Assembly (NCBI RefSeq): GCF_900182915.1 | Contig: NZ_FXUG01000003.1 | Span: forward strand, 434,001-498,000 | Direction of reading: 5' to 3' | Origin: Neorhodopirellula lusitana | Lineage (GTDB): Bacteria; Planctomycetota; Planctomycetia; Pirellulales; Pirellulaceae | Length of the DNA: 64,000 bases | Part shown: positions 61,928 through 64,000 of the stretch, in pieces | How positions within the stretch are numbered: position 1 is the stretch's first letter | Layout: each line of letters opens with the position of its first letter | Notes under the pieces: generated by a model | What the model was told of the DNA's origin: nothing | What the model saw: only the letters and a program-made list of their open reading frames with translations | The model's database searches: none | Position numbers and translations under genes: made by a program

Positions 61928-64000
61928 GCAAACCATCTCCACCATCCAACCAAGCTGACAATCCCTTGGATCAACCCCCACTGATTGAAATCGCGACGGA
62001 CGACGCGATGGATGAGTTGCTTCTTGAACGAGAAATGCTCACGCCTGAACTGTTGCGTGGCGCCTTCGAGCCCACCCTGGTTCGAGCATCTGCGGGAACT
62101 GGCAAGACCTATCAACTGACCGCCCGCCTGCTAAAGATCCTGCTGACCGGAGCGCCGCCGGAGTCGGTATTGGCAACCACCTTCACTCGCAAAGCCGCCG
62201 GTGAAATCCTAACGCGGGTGCTGACCACGCTGGGTGACGCAGCCGATCCGGAAAATCCAGAAGCCCTCGCATCCTTGCAAGCGCAAGTCGGGTTACCAGG
62301 ACTGCCTCGCCACGTGTGCGGGCAACTGTTCCATCGCCTGCTCAAAAACATCCACCGTCTTCGCATCTGCACTCTCGACAGCCTGTTTTCTCAACTCGCT
62401 CGTGCACTCCCGTTTGAACTGGACCTGCCGCCCGGCTGGCGTTTAACGGACGAGATCGAAGAGGTATGGCTCCGGCAGCTTGCGATCGGCAACATGATCG
62501 ACTCCTTACAAACGGCCGAGATTGAATCGCTGATTTCGATGCTCGGTCGCGGTGATGTGAAACGAAACATCGCCCGGGAACTCATCCAAGTCGTCGAAAC
62601 CACTTACGGTTTATCGCGGCAAGCCTCGGTGGAAGCGTGGGATCAACTCGACGTTCCCTCCCGTCCTGAATCCGCCGACATGACACGCACGGCCGGTTCG
62701 ATGCGGATGGCCCAACCCAAGCAAAAATCGCTTCGCGATCTGCTGGAAAAAATGGCCGACCATCTCGACGCCCGCGACCTAGCGCCGTTGGTCGAACAAA
62801 CACTGCTGAAGAACATTTACAAAGCACGCCTGACCAACGAAGAAATCAAGTTCGGTCGCAGCAAGTTCCCACCAGAGCTGAACGCGGACTTTGAGATTCT
62901 TTATCAGGCCGTGAAATGCGAGTCGTTGTCGCTGTTACGTAGCCAAAACCATGCCACCGGCAGCGTGGCGGATCACTACAACCAAGCAATCACCACCGTC
63001 AAGCAATCGCAGCGATCGTTCGCGTTCGACGACATTGCAGTGCGACTGGCCGCCGTGTTCACCACCCTCAGCGCGGAAACGATCCAAAGCAAACTCGATT
63101 CTAAGATTGACCATCTTTTGCTCGACGAGTTCCAGGACACGGCTCCGGTGCAGTGGCAGGTTTTGAAAGTCATTGCGGATTCCGTGGTCACCCAAAAAGA
63201 TGCTGATACCACCAGCAACATCATTGACCCTCGACGCAGCCAATCCTTCTTTTGCGTGGGCGATACCAAGCAAGCCATTTACGGCTGGCGAGGCGGCGTC
63301 GCGGAGATTTTTGATGCCGTTGACGAACAGATCCCTGGCGTCCGCAGCGTCGCCCAGGACCAGAGTTATCGCAGCAGTCAGGTGGTTCTGGACGCAGTTA
63401 CTAACGCATTCCAAAATCTAACGCGGCACCCGCTGGCCGAAACTCCTTCGCCGGAAGACCCATCCGACAAAGCGGTATACGAAGCTGAAGCACTACAGGA
63501 ATTCGCCAAGGCGTTCCCGCCTCAAACGGCAGCAAAAGATTTGCCCGGCTTCGTTCAGTTCATGACTGGACCCAAAGTCTCGCCGAAGCCGGACCCGCAA
63601 AACCCGGATGGCAAGCCAATCAAACCCACCGCGGCGGACATCCAAGCGGCCCTCGTGGACCAAGTTGCCTCGCGGATCGCGAGCCTGCACCAATCAGATC
63701 CCGGGCTAAGCATAGGAGTCTTGACGCGGACCAATGCCACGGTCGCCACGCTCATTGACCAGCTCGAAGCACGCGACGTTGACGTCAGCGCCGAGGGCGG
63801 TAACCCGCTTGTGGATTCCGTCGCGGTGCGTTGGATTTTGTCGGCGCTGATGATGGTCGAGCATCCGGGTGACGGGCGTTGGCGACATCACATCGCTTTC
63901 TCACCACTGGCCGAACACCTGCCTCTAAGCGACGACGACAAGCTTGCTGCCGCAAACCAACTTCGTCGTTTGATCGAAGACCAAGGCTTACCTGAAGCGA
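61924..64000 (+). CDS. AddA/UvrD-family helicase-nuclease, 5' part only
   Basis: 692 codons visible; the gene runs off the right edge. Starts at the ATG at 61924, which overlaps the nuclease stop (ATGA). Superfamily-1 helicase motifs: Walker A LVRASAGTGKTYQL (about 52-65), motif Ia ATTFTRKAAGEI, then a long helical insert, Walker B HLLLDEFQDTAP (about 397-408), motif III VGDTKQAIYGWRGG (about 443), QSYRSSQ and GVLTRTNATV. The LLDEFQDT box and the neighbour point to the AddAB/RexAB group rather than UvrD or PcrA. It is expected to unwind DNA from broken ends and, with its partner nuclease, resect them for recombination. The C-terminal nuclease domain expected in AddA would lie outside the window. 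Confidence 0.9.
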   Translation, partial: MSKPSPPSNQADNPLDQPPLIEIATDDAMDELLLEREMLTPELLRGAFEPTLVRASAGTGKTYQLTARLLKILLTGAPPESVLATTFTRKAAGEILTRVLTTLGDAADPENPEALASLQAQVGLPGLPRHVCGQLFHRLLKNIHRLRICTLDSLFSQLARALPFELDLPPGWRLTDEIEEVWLRQLAIGNMIDSLQTAEIESLISMLGRGDVKRNIARELIQVVETTYGLSRQASVEAWDQLDVPSRPESADMTRTAGSMRMAQPKQKSLRDLLEKMADHLDARDLAPLVEQTLLKNIYKARLTNEEIKFGRSKFPPELNADFEILYQAVKCESLSLLRSQNHATGSVADHYNQAITTVKQSQRSFAFDDIAVRLAAVFTTLSAETIQSKLDSKIDHLLLDEFQDTAPVQWQVLKVIADSVVTQKDADTTSNIIDPRRSQSFFCVGDTKQAIYGWRGGVAEIFDAVDEQIPGVRSVAQDQSYRSSQVVLDAVTNAFQNLTRHPLAETPSPEDPSDKAVYEAEALQEFAKAFPPQTAAKDLPGFVQFMTGPKVSPKPDPQNPDGKPIKPTAADIQAALVDQVASRIASLHQSDPGLSIGVLTRTNATVATLIDQLEARDVDVSAEGGNPLVDSVAVRWILSALMMVEHPGDGRWRHHIAFSPLAEHLPLSDDDKLAAANQLRRLIEDQGLPEA

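Overview
The window reads as a chromosomal segment of a marine planctomycete close to Rhodopirellula (Pirellulaceae). The signs are seven secreted sulfatases in 25 kb, a giant LEPR-type exported protein with Calx-beta modules, a BBP7-type outer-membrane beta-barrel protein, PQQ-type beta-propeller proteins, a MuiA-like protein and a cysteine-rich exported repeat protein. This is inference from gene families; no rRNA or other marker gene is present. I found no tRNA, rRNA, CRISPR array, insertion sequence or phage gene.

Layout. (1) 1-6562, minus strand: an exopolysaccharide unit read as polymerase/ligase with TPRs, then a Wzc-type tyrosine autokinase (TAA-ATG abutting), then a CapD/WbpM-type nucleotide-sugar dehydratase cut by the left edge. 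(2) 6787-15377: exported surface proteins, namely a small Gly/Cys-rich protein, a 1789-residue LEPR/Calx-beta/SdrD-B-like protein and a divergent BBP7 porin-like protein. (3) 15739-18803: a YugP-like membrane zinc protease, a YjhG/YagF-type dehydratase and an overlapping DUF971 protein. (4) 19028-30719: two PQQ-propeller proteins, a 1.2 kb non-coding stretch, the cysteine-rich repeat protein, a transglutaminase-fold protein lacking its catalytic Cys, an unknown cytoplasmic protein and a MuiA-like protein. (5) 30751-55793: a sulfated-glycan degradation region with seven sulfatases, two sialate-O-acetylesterase (SASA) modules (one joined to a GH95-like fucosidase module), a GH43/GH117-like propeller hydrolase, an alpha/beta esterase, an SGNH hydrolase and a GHL15-type hydrolase, nearly all on the minus strand and nearly all with export signals. 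(6) 56181-64000: a polytopic membrane protein overlapping an acyltransferase-3, then an AddB-like nuclease and AddA/UvrD-like helicase with a 4-nt overlap, cut by the right edge.

How the genes fit together. Region 5 looks like an enzyme set for stripping sulfate and acetyl groups from, and then hydrolysing, a fucose- or galactose-containing sulfated polysaccharide; no SusC/SusD pair or sulfatase-activating enzyme lies in the window. Intergenic hairpins suggest that this region is several transcription units rather than one operon; only 55793-50964 is packed like an operon.

Most notable observation: the esterase-GH95 fusion (38681-42508) hinges on a run of exactly ten A at the module junction. 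One A fewer gives an immediate TGA stop overlapping an ATG (ATGA), splitting the gene into a textbook coupled pair. The run is therefore either a transcriptional-slippage switch, a recent gene fusion, or a base-count error. Other points: a perfect 14-bp palindrome covering the Shine-Dalgarno of the cysteine-rich gene, a Cys-to-Ser change in a transglutaminase fold, a sulfatase with CASSR instead of CxPxR plus four EF-hands, and an accessory module shared by that sulfatase and the esterase.
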